Source: Methylibium sp.
GTDB lineage: Bacteria; Pseudomonadota; Gammaproteobacteria; Burkholderiales; Burkholderiaceae_C
Length of the DNA: 60,889 nucleotides
NCBI GenBank assembly: GCA_013824165.1
Contig: PNNH01000045.1
Location: 1 to 60,889 of the forward strand
Direction of reading: 5' to 3'
A program made the translations under genes and the position numbers. Shown in pieces: positions 9,021 through 19,107 of the stretch (position 1 is the first letter of the stretch; each line of letters starts with the position of its first letter). The notes below the pieces were generated by a model. The model was not told the DNA's origin and made no database searches. It saw nothing but the letters and a program-made list of their open reading frames with translations.

Positions 9021-9039
9021 GTGCCGGCCCAGCCGGCAC
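9021..9039. terminator. bidirectional hairpin between convergent amiC and acyl-CoA synthetase genes
   Basis: Perfect 8-bp stem GTGCCGGC (9021-9028) and GCCGGCAC (9032-9039) with a 3-base loop, placed 2 bases after the amiC stop and 7 bases before the end of the opposite gene. Position and symmetry fit a shared terminator for convergent genes, though no T-run follows on either strand. Confidence 0.55.
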
Positions 9040-9046
9040 GCTGGCC

Positions 9047-10891
<1,845 letters not shown>

Positions 10892-10943
10892 CAGCGAATT
10901 GAGATCCTGGAGAAAACCCTAGGATTGTCGCTGACACACCATT

Positions 10944-11411
10944 TCAAACGACCATGGCCGCCATGTAAATCGCACAGAACTCCTGGGGCATTCGGCGCGC
11001 TCGACCGCTGCTGATTTCTATGCACACCAGATCCCAGCGCCCGCGCACCAGGGTCGCGCCATCGCTGGCGCGGCGCAGCTGGAAGCGGCGCTCCATCGAC
11101 AGCTTGCCGTCGCTGGCCGTCAGCCAAGTGCCCAGCAGCAGCCGCTCGCCCAGGGCCGAGGGCAGCAAATAGTCATATGCGGCGTGACGGATCGCCATCG
11201 CTCGGTCCAGACGCTGGTAGTCCGCCAGGCTCAAGCCCAGCGCCTCGGAATGCGCCCAGGCCACCTTCTCGCACCATTGCACGTAGACAGCATTGTTGGT
11301 GTGGTTCAGGCCGTCGATGTCCTGAGGCTGCGGGCTCAAGCCCAGCGCGAAGGGGCGCGGATGATCCCAGCCCTGCTCGTCCGACCTCCCCAGCACGTGC
11401 TGCTGACTCAC
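10944..11411 (-). CDS. acyl-CoA thioesterase (hotdog fold, 4HBT/YbgC type)
   Basis: A 155-residue single hotdog-domain protein of the YbgC/FadM class, which hydrolyses acyl-CoA thioesters. The N-terminal half has DIDGLNHTNNAVYVQWCEKVAW, where the Asp-x-x-x-His-x-x-N-x-x-Y spacing is typical of the catalytic region. The GTG start at 11411 is supported by a GGGAGAG ribosome binding site about 6 bases upstream. Its position directly upstream of the acyl-CoA ligase gene suggests an operon. The substrate is not determinable from sequence. Confidence 0.87.
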   Translation of the reverse strand: MSQQHVLGRSDEQGWDHPRPFALGLSPQPQDIDGLNHTNNAVYVQWCEKVAWAHSEALGLSLADYQRLDRAMAIRHAAYDYLLPSALGERLLLGTWLTASDGKLSMERRFQLRRASDGATLVRGRWDLVCIEISSGRARRMPQEFCAIYMAAMVV

Positions 11412-11475
11412 TCAATCTCTCCCATGCGAGCCGCGCCCGCGTCGCTGCGATTGTCAGCGACTCTGGCCGCAGCCC

Positions 11476-12900
11476 TCAGGCCGCCAGCGCCTCGCTGGTG
11501 CCGTCGATGCGCAGACAGCGGGGCGCCAAGGCCCGTGCGATGTCAGCATCATGCGTCACTAGCACCAGCGCGGTTTGCTGCTCGGCGCAGCGCCGCACCA
11601 GCAGCTCCAGGCTACTTCGCTGGGTCAAGAGGTCCAGGCGCGAGCTGGGCTCGTCGGCGAACAGCAGGGCCGGACGTGTCAGCAGCGCGCGCGCCAGCGC
11701 GACGCGCTGCAACTCGCCGCCCGAGACTGCGTCCGGCCGGCGCTGCAGCAGCGCCGGCGCAAGGCCGAGGCCGTCGAGCAATTGCGCCAAATCCGCTTCA
11801 CTGCGCCGATGCCGGCGCCGCACATCATCAAGCGCCCGGGCCAGCGGCAGTTGCGGTGCGAAGGCCTTGACCGGGTCCTGGTAGAGCTTCTGCCCGGCCA
11901 GCTCACCCAAGCGCGGGCTACGGACCAGGCGCCCCTGCGTGGGCGGCAGCAGGCCCATCAGCAACTGGCCCAGGCTGCTCTTGCCGGCACCGCTGGGGCC
12001 TAGGACGGCCAGGCGCTCGCCGGCGTGCAGCAAAAGGTCGAGCCCACGGAACAGCCAGCGCCCACCGCGCTGCAGGCCCAGGCCCTCGGCACGCAGCAGT
12101 TCGGCGCCTGGCGCCGGCTGCGGCAGCGCGGGCCAGTGACGCGGATCGGCCGCGATCAGCGACTGTGTGAAGGCATGCCGGGGCCGTGCCAGGCGTTCGA
12201 TGCAGTCGCCCTGCTCCACGCATTCGCCGCCCCGCAGCACCAGCATCTGGCCGCCCAACGCCTCGGCCACCCGAAGATCGTGGGTGACCACCACCAGCGC
12301 CCCACCCTCCCGGGCGACGTCCAGCAAGGCGGCCAGCGCGCGTGCGCGGCTGGCTTCATCCAGCCCCTTGGTCGGCTCATCCGCCAGCAGCAGCGGCGCA
12401 CCACCAGCCCGGCTGATGGCCAGCGCTGCCCGCTGCGCCATGCCACCGGAGATCTGCCAGGGATAGCGCGCGCCCGCGCCACCCAGCCCCTGCTGGTCCA
12501 GCAGCTGCTGTGCGTGGGCGAGCGCGCGCTCGGGCGGCTGGCCCAACAGATGGCGCGGCACTGCCGCCGCCTGCTGCGCCAGCGTCTGCAGCGAATCCAG
12601 CGCCAGCATCGGCTCCTGGGGCAGGGTCGCGATGGCACGTCCCCACAAGGGGCGGCGCGCGCCCGGATCAGCGGCCGCGCTGCGCTGCGTGCCGATGCTG
12701 ATCTCGCCGCCGGCACTCAGCCCGGTCGGAAGATTGCCGATCACCGCCTGCAGCAGCAGCGACTTGCCGGCCCCGCTGCCCCCCATCACCACCAGCACCT
12801 GTCCGGGCTGCAGCGCAAAGGACAGCGGCTCCAGCAAGACCGTGCGGCCCTGGCGCACCGTCAGATCGCGTACCTCAATCAAGGCGTCTCCACGTGTCAT
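11476..12900 (-). CDS. fused double ATPase of a nickel/peptide-type ABC importer
   Basis: 474 residues holding two complete ABC ATPase domains in one chain, equivalent to a DppD-DppF or NikD-NikE fusion. First domain: Walker A GGSGAGKS (40-47), signature ISGGMAQR (150-157), Walker B LLLADEP (170-176). Second domain: Walker A GPSGAGKS (301-308), signature VSGGELQR (392-399), Walker B LLFADEP (412-418). Both appear catalytically intact. It is the last gene of the minus-strand operon with the TonB receptor, binding protein and two permeases, and overlaps the preceding permease by 4 bases. Confidence 0.93.
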   Translation of the reverse strand: MTRGDALIEVRDLTVRQGRTVLLEPLSFALQPGQVLVVMGGSGAGKSLLLQAVIGNLPTGLSAGGEISIGTQRSAAADPGARRPLWGRAIATLPQEPMLALDSLQTLAQQAAAVPRHLLGQPPERALAHAQQLLDQQGLGGAGARYPWQISGGMAQRAALAISRAGGAPLLLADEPTKGLDEASRARALAALLDVAREGGALVVVTHDLRVAEALGGQMLVLRGGECVEQGDCIERLARPRHAFTQSLIAADPRHWPALPQPAPGAELLRAEGLGLQRGGRWLFRGLDLLLHAGERLAVLGPSGAGKSSLGQLLMGLLPPTQGRLVRSPRLGELAGQKLYQDPVKAFAPQLPLARALDDVRRRHRRSEADLAQLLDGLGLAPALLQRRPDAVSGGELQRVALARALLTRPALLFADEPSSRLDLLTQRSSLELLVRRCAEQQTALVLVTHDADIARALAPRCLRIDGTSEALAA

Positions 12901-13712
12901 GTCTGAACTCCTTCTTCTTGCGCGCGGCCCGCGCCCGACAGCAGCAGGCCCAGCACCAGCATGGCCAGCAGGCCGACCGGCGCGGCGATCAGCCAAGGTG
13001 CTTCCGCGTAGTACGGCAGGTACTCGGTCATCATCAGCCCCAGTTCGGCCTGCGGCGGTTGCAGCCCGACGCCGATGAAGCCCAAAGCCGCCAGCGACAG
13101 CACCGCCTGCGCGGCCGTCAGCGGCAGCAGCGTGGCCAGCATCGGCGCCAGCGCTGGCAGCAGATGCCGGCTGAGCAGATAGCCCGAGCCGAAGCCCAGC
13201 AGGCGCGAGGCCTCGACCGCGTCGCTGCGCAGCACCCTGACGGCCAGGCTGCGCGTCATGCGGAAATACTCCACCCACATCACCAGGGCCAGCCCCAGGT
13301 AAAGCGCCCACAAGTCGCCCTGCGTCAGCGCGGAGAACAGCAGCACTAGCAATAGGCCCGGTAGGGCCAACGCCGAATCGGCCAGCATGGCCAGCGCGCG
13401 CTCGCCGCGTCCGCCGCGCCAGGCCGCCAGCACGCCCAAGGCGCTGCCCACCAACGCCGCGCTGCCAGCCGCCAGCAGCGCCAGGCCTAGCGAACGCTGC
13501 GCCGCCTGTGCCAGCCTGGCCAGCACGTCACGGCCGAACAGATCGGTGCCCAGCCATGCCAGCGCCGATGGCGCCTCAAGGCTGCGGCTCAGATCTTGTA
13601 CCCGCGGATCGCTGCCCACCCAGTCCGGCCCGAGCAACGCAAAGGCCGCCAGCAGCAGGAGCAAGGCATGGCCCAGCGCCCTCTTCGTCAAAGCATCAGC
13701 ACGACGCTTCAT
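12897..13712 (-). CDS. ABC importer permease, NikC/DppC type
   Basis: A 271-residue inner-membrane permease with about six transmembrane segments. The N-terminal WLGTDLFGRDVLARLAQAAQ motif is the hallmark of the DppC/OppC/NikC half, and EASRLLGFGSGYLLSRHLLPAL is the cytoplasmic coupling (EAA-type) loop that docks on the ATPase. It pairs with the NikB/DppB-type permease gene that overlaps it by 4 bases. The start at 13712 was chosen at MKRRADAL, directly after that overlap. Family is clear; transported substrate is inferred from the operon. Confidence 0.92.
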   Translation of the reverse strand: MKRRADALTKRALGHALLLLLAAFALLGPDWVGSDPRVQDLSRSLEAPSALAWLGTDLFGRDVLARLAQAAQRSLGLALLAAGSAALVGSALGVLAAWRGGRGERALAMLADSALALPGLLLVLLFSALTQGDLWALYLGLALVMWVEYFRMTRSLAVRVLRSDAVEASRLLGFGSGYLLSRHLLPALAPMLATLLPLTAAQAVLSLAALGFIGVGLQPPQAELGLMMTEYLPYYAEAPWLIAAPVGLLAMLVLGLLLSGAGRAQEEGVQT

Positions 13713-14662
13713 GCCCGGCCTCCTGCGCGCAAGCGCGGGTCGACCCACAGGCTCAGCGCATCGATCAGTAAATTGAAGGCGATGAACATGGCGCCCATCG
13801 TCAGCGCGGCGCCCTGGATCACCGGCACGTCGCGTCCGAACACGCCGTGTACCAGCGCATGGCCGATTCCCGGCCATGCGAACAAGGCCTCCACCACCAC
13901 GGCCCCCTCAGACAGCAACACCGCCTGCATGCCGATATAGGCCAGCATCGGCGGCGCCGTGTGGCGCAACGCGTGCAGGCGCACCGCCTGCACGTCACTC
14001 AAGCCCTTGAGGCGGGCGAACTCCTGCGAGGGCAGCGCCAGCGCCTCGCGCAGCGTGGTGGCGAACACCTGTGCCAGGCCGGCTGCCAGCGGCAAGGCCA
14101 GGCTCAGCGCAGGCAGCAGCAAGGCACCGCGTTCATGCGTGCCAGCCACCGGCAGCATGCCCAGCTTCACCGCCGCCAGCAGGATCAGCGCCAGCGCGAT
14201 CATGAACGGCGGCGTCGCCCGCAGCGCCACCGCCAGCACCGTGATCGCACGGGCGAGCCAGCCCTGTGGCCGCAGCGCGCTGATCAGCCCCATAGGCAGG
14301 CCGAGCAGCACAGCCATCAGCAGCGCGGCACCGGTGAGCTGCAGCGTTGCGCCCAGATGTTGGCTCAGCTCATGCCAGACCGGCTCGCCGCTGACCAGCG
14401 AGTCGCCCAGGCGCAGGCGCAGCAAGTCGGCGCACCAGGTGGCCAGCGCCTGCCAGATCGGCAGGTCTAGGCCAAGCTCGGCGCGCACGCTGGCCGCGGC
14501 GGCGGCGCCGACCAAGTCGTAGCCATAGCGGCCCGCCGCGATGCGCATCGCCATATCGCCCGGCAAGGCCCGCATCATCAGGAAGCTGAGCAGGCCCACG
14601 ACAAGGCTCAGCACTAGTAGCTGCAGCAGCCGGCGCGCCAGCAGTGCGGCCCAGCGTTGCAT
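13709..14662 (-). CDS. ABC importer permease, NikB/DppB type
   Basis: A 317-residue inner-membrane permease with about six transmembrane segments. Features are the N-terminal RLLQLLVLSLVVGLLSF helix followed by MMRALPGD, the ELGLDLPIW motif, the coupling loop EFARLKGLSDVQAVRLHALRHT, and the C-terminal EALFAWPGIGHAL that is conserved in the DppB/OppB/NikB half. The start at MQRWAALL follows the binding-protein stop by 14 bases. It forms a heterodimer with the downstream NikC/DppC-type permease by analogy with the family. Confidence 0.92.
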   Translation of the reverse strand: MQRWAALLARRLLQLLVLSLVVGLLSFLMMRALPGDMAMRIAAGRYGYDLVGAAAAASVRAELGLDLPIWQALATWCADLLRLRLGDSLVSGEPVWHELSQHLGATLQLTGAALLMAVLLGLPMGLISALRPQGWLARAITVLAVALRATPPFMIALALILLAAVKLGMLPVAGTHERGALLLPALSLALPLAAGLAQVFATTLREALALPSQEFARLKGLSDVQAVRLHALRHTAPPMLAYIGMQAVLLSEGAVVVEALFAWPGIGHALVHGVFGRDVPVIQGAALTMGAMFIAFNLLIDALSLWVDPRLRAGGRA

Positions 14663-14676
14663 CGTTTCTGTCGGTC

Positions 14677-16239
14677 TCACGTCGGCGATCTCCAGCGCAT
14701 TTCGGTCAGTCGGTAGCTGCGTTCCAGCGGGTCCAGCCGCACGCCGTCCAGCCTGGTGCTCACGCCCACCTGCAACCGGTACCAGGCAATCGGAATCAGC
14801 GGCAAGGCCTGATGCAACCGGCTCGCCACCCGGCGCCGCAGCGCCAGCCGTTCGTCCGCGGGAAGCGGTGCGGCGAGCAGCCGGCGCAACGCTTGCTCCA
14901 CCGCGTTGTCGTGCCAGCCCATCGCACCCCAGTCGCCACCGTCCTGCCCGAAGTCCTGCAGCAAGGTGGCGCTCGGATCCGGCACGGTGCCATAGCTGCG
15001 CGCAATCAGCGCCAGCTGGAGGCTGCCATCCCGGTGGCCGAGCGGAATGTCGCCCGAGTTGCCGATGGCCACGCGCACCGGTACGCCCAGCTGGCGCCAT
15101 TGCTCCTGCAGCGCAGTCGCCACCAGGGGCAGCTCGGGCCGGTCAGGGAAAGTGCGCAGGGTCAGTCGCAGCGGCCGGCCGCTTGCATCGACCCAATGCT
15201 CGCCTTGGCGTTGCCAGCCAGCCTCGGCCAGATGCTGGTGTGCCAAGGCCAGATTGCTTTGCAGCGGTGCCAGCCCGGGCGTGTGCCAGCCCGCCATCTC
15301 CGGCGGAAACAGCTGGCTGGCTGCCATCTCGGGGTCGCGCAACAAGGCCTTTGCGATACCGGCGCGATCAATCGCCAGGCTCAGCGCCTGGCGGACCGCG
15401 GGCGAGCGCAAGGCGGCATCTCCGGCATTCACCTTGAGCGCTAGCACGCGCGGCAGCGTCACACTGGACAGCCGCACGCGGCCATGCCGGCGCACGCGCG
15501 CCACGCTGGCCGGGTCCAGCGCAAAGGCCAGGTCGGCCTGCCCGCTTTCGCACATCAGCACCCGCGTCTCGGCGCGACCGGCCGCCAGATAGTGCAAGGC
15601 GCGCACCGCAGGCGCCGCGCCACTGGCGCCCTCGAACCACTCAGCCTCGATGCTCTGCGGCAGCTGCAGCCTGCGCACCCGGTAGGGTCCGCTGCCAACG
15701 ATGCGCTGCACCTGCCCCTTGGCGTCGTAGCTGGACGGTGCCAGAACAAGCGCGCTGCCATGCGCCAGCAGCGCTGGCAATGCGGCCATCGGCGCGTTCA
15801 GCTGGATCTCCAGCTGCCGTGCATCCAGCGCCGCGATGCGTGCGATGCCGGCCTGGCTGAGCGGTGCGGGTGCGCGGAGCGCCGCCTGAAGGCTGCGCGC
15901 CACCGCGTCGGCCCGCACCGACGTGCCGTCGTGAAACAACGCATCGTCGCGCAAGCTGAAGCGCCAAAGCAGACCGTCGGGCGAGACCTCCCAACGCGCT
16001 GCCAGGCCCGGCGCCGCGCTGCCGTCGTTCGCCACGTCAAGCAGGGTCTCTGCGATCTGCAGGCGCAGATAGAGGTAGCCGCTGACCAGGGGCGATAGGC
16101 CGGTGATCTCCCAAGGCCCGACGATCTGCAGCACTTGCTCGGCCGCAGTGGCCTGCGCGGCGCGCATCAGCAGGCCGCTGCCGCCGAGCAGCGCCGCGCC
16201 GGCCAGAAGCCGGCGCCTTGGATCGAAGTGGCTAGGCAT
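14677..16239 (-). CDS. ABC importer substrate-binding protein (SBP_bac_5, NikA/DppA/CntA-like)
   Basis: A 520-residue periplasmic binding protein of the extracellular solute-binding family 5. The N-terminus has DPRRRLLAGAALLGG, a twin-arginine-like signal, then a mature start near AEQVLQIVGPWE. Family patterns include AARWEVSPDGLLWRFSLRDD, FHDGTSVRADAVARSLQ, and ALKVNAGDAALRSPAVRQAL followed by AIDRAGIAK. The opening around WEITGLSPL and the motif YGTVPDPSATL are closer to NikA-type than to dipeptide-type members, by eye. Its ATG overlaps the TonB-receptor stop by one base. Metal or metal-chelate binding is inferred from the operon. Confidence 0.9.
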   Translation of the reverse strand: MPSHFDPRRRLLAGAALLGGSGLLMRAAQATAAEQVLQIVGPWEITGLSPLVSGYLYLRLQIAETLLDVANDGSAAPGLAARWEVSPDGLLWRFSLRDDALFHDGTSVRADAVARSLQAALRAPAPLSQAGIARIAALDARQLEIQLNAPMAALPALLAHGSALVLAPSSYDAKGQVQRIVGSGPYRVRRLQLPQSIEAEWFEGASGAAPAVRALHYLAAGRAETRVLMCESGQADLAFALDPASVARVRRHGRVRLSSVTLPRVLALKVNAGDAALRSPAVRQALSLAIDRAGIAKALLRDPEMAASQLFPPEMAGWHTPGLAPLQSNLALAHQHLAEAGWQRQGEHWVDASGRPLRLTLRTFPDRPELPLVATALQEQWRQLGVPVRVAIGNSGDIPLGHRDGSLQLALIARSYGTVPDPSATLLQDFGQDGGDWGAMGWHDNAVEQALRRLLAAPLPADERLALRRRVASRLHQALPLIPIAWYRLQVGVSTRLDGVRLDPLERSYRLTEMRWRSPT

Positions 16240-18377
16240 CAGAACTTCGCCTGCAGTCCCAGCGTCAGCTGGCGGGCCGCCCCCGGCGTCACCCACAGCT
16301 TGCTGTAGGAGCTGCTGTAGTAGCGCTGGTCGAAGAGGTTGTCCACGTCGAGGCTCAGTCGCATGGTGGGCAAGAGCCGCCAGTAGGCCACCAGCTTGGC
16401 CACCGTGTAGGCGGGCAGATCGAAGTCGCTCACGCCGGTCTGGCCCAGGCGGCTGCCGGTGTGGGTGGCGCCCGCCCCTAGGCTCCAGCGCTGGCCGTTA
16501 TCGAAGCGGCCTTCGTAGACGGCCAGCACGCTGGCATTGATCCGGGGCACGTTCAACAGCCGGCTGCCTACCGCCAGCGAGTTGTCGCGGCTGACTTCGG
16601 CCTCGTTGTAGCTCAAGCTGGCGTTGACGCGCCAGTGGACCGCGATTTCGCCGCTGAAGTCGAAGTCCAGGCCGCGGCTGCGAACCTCGCCCGCGGCGAT
16701 CTGCAGGCTGGAATCCAGCGGATCGGAGGTCAGCACATTGCGTTTGCGGATGTCGAACAGCGCCAGCGTCGCGCCCGCGCGGGTGCTATGCCACTTAAGC
16801 CCCAGCTCGGCAGTGTTGCTGCGCTCGGGTTCGAAATTGCGGCCGCCGCTGGACACATTCGGGCGGAAGGAACGCCCCAGGCTGGCGTAAGCGCTCCACT
16901 GCTCGTTGGCCAGCCAGCTCAGTCCCAGGCGCGGGCTTGTGGCCGAGGGCTGCTGGCGTGTCTGCTGGCCGTTGCGGCGGTTGTCCAGGGTCTGGCGGAA
17001 GTCATCCACACGCAGGCCGCCGATGAGGCGCCAGTCGGCGCTCAGCTTGATCGCATCCTGCAGATAGATCGCGCTGTTGTGCTGGGTCTCCAAGGTGCTG
17101 GTGTTGGCCAGCGGGGTCGGCTGGGCCTGGCCGTAGACCGGATTGAAGATGTCAACCGCATAGGGCGCACTCGCACTCGGGTTGACGCGCAGCATCAGCG
17201 TGTCCATCTCGAAGCGGTAATGCTCGGCGCCAGCCAGCACTTCGTGCTCAACGCCAGCTATGCGCAGCTTGCCCTGCAGCTCGGCCTGCAGCGCGACATC
17301 GTCGGACGCGTAGTCGCGATAGCGGCGCTGGCGGCGCAGCGTCCCGTCGGCCAGCAGCGCACTGGGCTCGGTGGAGAAGCCGCGCATCGTCGTGTCGCGC
17401 AGCGACAGCGCCACACGGCTGCGCCACAGGTCCGACCAGTCACGCGTCAGCATCAGCTGATGCGTGCTGTTGCTGACCGTCACGTCGCCATCGGCAGGTT
17501 CGCCCAGGAAGCGCTCGCGCGGGATGGCATCGAGCTTGCCGTTCACCGCGACGACGCCGCGATCCAGCGGCGTGGCATGGCGCAGCCACTCGCCCACGTA
17601 GTCGAGCCGCGTATCGGCGCTCAGGCTCCAACTCAGCGACGGAGCGACGACCCGGCGTTGCGAGCTCACCAGCGCGCGGAAACTGTCCTTGTCTTCAGCC
17701 GCGATATTTAGGCGGTAGCGCAGATTGGCCGTCAGCGGGCCGGTGCTGTCCAGCGCCACGCGGCGCTGCGCATCGCTGCCGGCATAGAGCTCCAGCGCAT
17801 GGCCCCAGGTGTTGAGCGGCTTCTTGCTCACCACATGCAGGGTGCCGCCGGGTTCGCTGCTGCCGTACAGCGCGGCTGCCGGCCCCTTGAGAAACTCGAT
17901 GCGCTCGACGCCGGCCAGATCGCGCGGCGCGTTGAAGCCGCGGTTGGCAGAGAAACCGTTGAGCAGAGTGGCCATGCCGGTGTTTTCGTTGCCGGCCAGG
18001 CCGCGGATAGCAATGTTGTCCCACAGGCCGCCAAAGTTGTTCTGGCGCGAGACGCCGCCGACATAGTCCAGCACATCGTCGAGCTTGGTGGCGCCCAGGT
18101 CATCCAGGCTCTGGCGCGTCATCACTCGCACCGACTGCGGCAGTTCGCGCAGCGTCATCTCGGTTTTGGCGCCGCTGGCCTCGGTGCTGCTGTAGCTGCC
18201 GCTGTCGCTGCGGCCGACAGTTTCGACGGTCGGCAGCTGCTGCTGCAGTTGTTGTTGCTGCGACTTCGCGGGCTTCATGCCATCGGCAGCGACGGCCATT
18301 CCGGCAAGCGGGATGCTGCCCATCAGGGCCAGGAGTTTGAGCACAGTGGCGCGGGGGATGGAAGAGTTCTTGTTCAT
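16239..18377 (-). CDS. TonB-dependent siderophore/metallophore receptor
   Basis: A 712-residue outer-membrane receptor. After a signal peptide (ending GMAVAADG) and a Gln-rich stretch comes a TonB-box-like PTVETVG, then the plug with MTLRELPQSVRVMTRQSLDD, VLDYVGGVSRQNNFGG and RIEFLKGPAAALYGSSEPGG, then a beta-barrel ending in an aromatic residue (LGLQAKF). This pattern is the siderophore-receptor class. Direct fusion of its operon to a NikA-type ABC importer rather than a FecCD/FhuB importer argues for a metallophore or nickel/cobalt/zinc chelate instead of a ferric siderophore. The start at 18377 gives a normal signal peptide. Confidence 0.93.
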   Translation of the reverse strand: MNKNSSIPRATVLKLLALMGSIPLAGMAVAADGMKPAKSQQQQLQQQLPTVETVGRSDSGSYSSTEASGAKTEMTLRELPQSVRVMTRQSLDDLGATKLDDVLDYVGGVSRQNNFGGLWDNIAIRGLAGNENTGMATLLNGFSANRGFNAPRDLAGVERIEFLKGPAAALYGSSEPGGTLHVVSKKPLNTWGHALELYAGSDAQRRVALDSTGPLTANLRYRLNIAAEDKDSFRALVSSQRRVVAPSLSWSLSADTRLDYVGEWLRHATPLDRGVVAVNGKLDAIPRERFLGEPADGDVTVSNSTHQLMLTRDWSDLWRSRVALSLRDTTMRGFSTEPSALLADGTLRRQRRYRDYASDDVALQAELQGKLRIAGVEHEVLAGAEHYRFEMDTLMLRVNPSASAPYAVDIFNPVYGQAQPTPLANTSTLETQHNSAIYLQDAIKLSADWRLIGGLRVDDFRQTLDNRRNGQQTRQQPSATSPRLGLSWLANEQWSAYASLGRSFRPNVSSGGRNFEPERSNTAELGLKWHSTRAGATLALFDIRKRNVLTSDPLDSSLQIAAGEVRSRGLDFDFSGEIAVHWRVNASLSYNEAEVSRDNSLAVGSRLLNVPRINASVLAVYEGRFDNGQRWSLGAGATHTGSRLGQTGVSDFDLPAYTVAKLVAYWRLLPTMRLSLDVDNLFDQRYYSSSYSKLWVTPGAARQLTLGLQAKF

Positions 18378-18434
18378 GGATTGGGATGCGCGCCCAGGCG
18401 AGCGCACGGCGTGGCCAGCACCAATGGCGCAGGA

Positions 18435-18529
18435 CCGCCCGCTTGCTACGGCAAGGGCGTCTGATCAGATCAGGACGGGGTTGGGCAGGGCCTCGCACAG
18501 GCACGCACGCCGCAGCGAATGCGCTGCGG
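18435..18529 (-). promoter_or_regulatory. structured spacer between the His-rich gene and the TonB receptor gene
   Basis: The 177-base gap holds two potential RNA hairpins: a perfect 8-bp stem CCGCAGCG-AATG-CGCTGCGG (18510-18529), and a bulged stem with CTTGC-TACG-GCAAG at its core, flanked by CGCCC and GGCG (18435-18459). There is no T-run. They could attenuate or process the transcript between the two genes. No match to a cobalamin riboswitch was seen. Confidence 0.4.
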
Positions 18530-18554
18530 GCTCAGCGGCTGGCGGGCAGAGGCT

Positions 18555-19034
18555 TCAGGCGAGCCGGAACCGGGGCGGCGCGCGCGGCGCGAAAGGACTG
18601 TAGCCAGGTCGCAGCTCGGCCGAAGCACTGGCCGGCGCTGGCGGCGCGGCATGGCGCGCCTGGCCGGGCTGGCCTGCCGGCGGCCGGTGCGCCAGCATCG
18701 CACTGTCGGCCTGCGCCAGGCACCAGACGCAGCCGCCCGCCTCGACATGTGAGTCCCCATGGGAGTCCCCATGGGAGTCCCCATGGGAGCCCTCATGGGA
18801 GCCCTCATGGGAGCCCTCATGGGAGCCCTCATGGGAGCCCTCATGGGAGCCCTCGTGCGCTGGGTCGGTATGCGCCGCTTGATCCGAGGCCAGTGCAGCC
18901 TGCGGATGCAGCAGCGCCATGTCGGCCTGCAGATGCAGGCTCCGATGCACGCTCTGGCCGGCCAGCGCATGGCCAAGCACGACTGCAAGCAGCAGCCAGC
19001 TCAGCACACGACGGGAAGCCAGAGACAAGGACAT
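18555..19034 (-). CDS. His-rich exported protein, DUF2946-like, probable metal binding
   Basis: A 159-residue protein with an N-terminal signal or anchor helix (SWLLLAVVLGHALAG). Its centre is a tetrapeptide repeat region: six HEGS and three HGDS units, giving a histidine every four residues, with acidic residues between. A CVWC motif follows, then a Pro/Ala-rich tail ending APRAPPRFRLA. This layout (signal, His-rich centre, CxxC, terminal RAPP-like motif) resembles short DUF2946-type proteins often found next to metal-related TonB receptors. A role as periplasmic metal buffer or chaperone is inference. No ribosome binding site is visible and the start codon lies in a hairpin. Confidence 0.72.
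   Translation of the reverse strand: MSLSLASRRVLSWLLLAVVLGHALAGQSVHRSLHLQADMALLHPQAALASDQAAHTDPAHEGSHEGSHEGSHEGSHEGSHEGSHGDSHGDSHGDSHVEAGGCVWCLAQADSAMLAHRPPAGQPGQARHAAPPAPASASAELRPGYSPFAPRAPPRFRLA
18751..18858. repeat. 12-bp tandem repeat encoding His tetrapeptides
   Basis: Nine consecutive 12-bp units without spacers: three copies of GAGTCCCCATGG (18751-18786), five of GAGCCCTCATGG (18787-18846) and one diverged copy (18847-18858). On the minus strand they encode HGDS and HEGS units. Units within each class are identical at the DNA level, including third codon positions, which indicates recent expansion by slippage or unequal exchange. Confidence 0.95.
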
Positions 19035-19070
19035 GGGCAGAAGAAAAGTTCAGCGAGGCACTGCCCATGT
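19031..19070 (-). promoter_or_regulatory. hairpin sequestering the start codon of the His-rich gene
   Basis: Perfect 10-bp inverted repeat: ACATGGGCAG (19031-19040) and CTGCCCATGT (19061-19070), with a 20-base loop. In the transcript the downstream arm contains the AUG at 19034. The upstream arm contains a decoy AUG in another frame, at 19068. The loop holds no Shine-Dalgarno. Such a fold would hide the start codon, giving a possible translational switch. Confidence 0.55.
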
Positions 19071-19074
19071 TATC

Positions 19075-19090
19075 GGGGCTGTCAAGCCCC
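19075..19090 (-). terminator. small hairpin after mksB
   Basis: Six-bp stem GGGGCT/AGCCCC with a 4-base loop, 17 bases after the mksB stop on the minus strand. It has no T-run, so termination would be weak. The element also contains TTGACA on the minus strand (19080-19085), which could be a -35 for the His-rich gene, although no good -10 lies at normal distance. Confidence 0.4.
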
Positions 19091-19107
19091 AGGGGCGCAG
19101 CTCGCCC

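Noticed and set aside
11476-16239. Simple dipeptide importer (dppABCDF)
   Set aside because: Not excluded, but tight overlap with a siderophore-class TonB receptor and the His-rich protein upstream make a metal chelate more likely.
18378-18554. Cobalamin or other riboswitch, or a Fur box, upstream of the TonB receptor
   Set aside because: No B12-box-like conserved core and no GATAAT-type Fur repeats were found; only simple hairpins are visible.
18751-18858. Possible CRISPR-like repeats
   Set aside because: Units are 12 bp, directly adjacent without spacers, and encode His tetrapeptides in frame; no cas genes are present.
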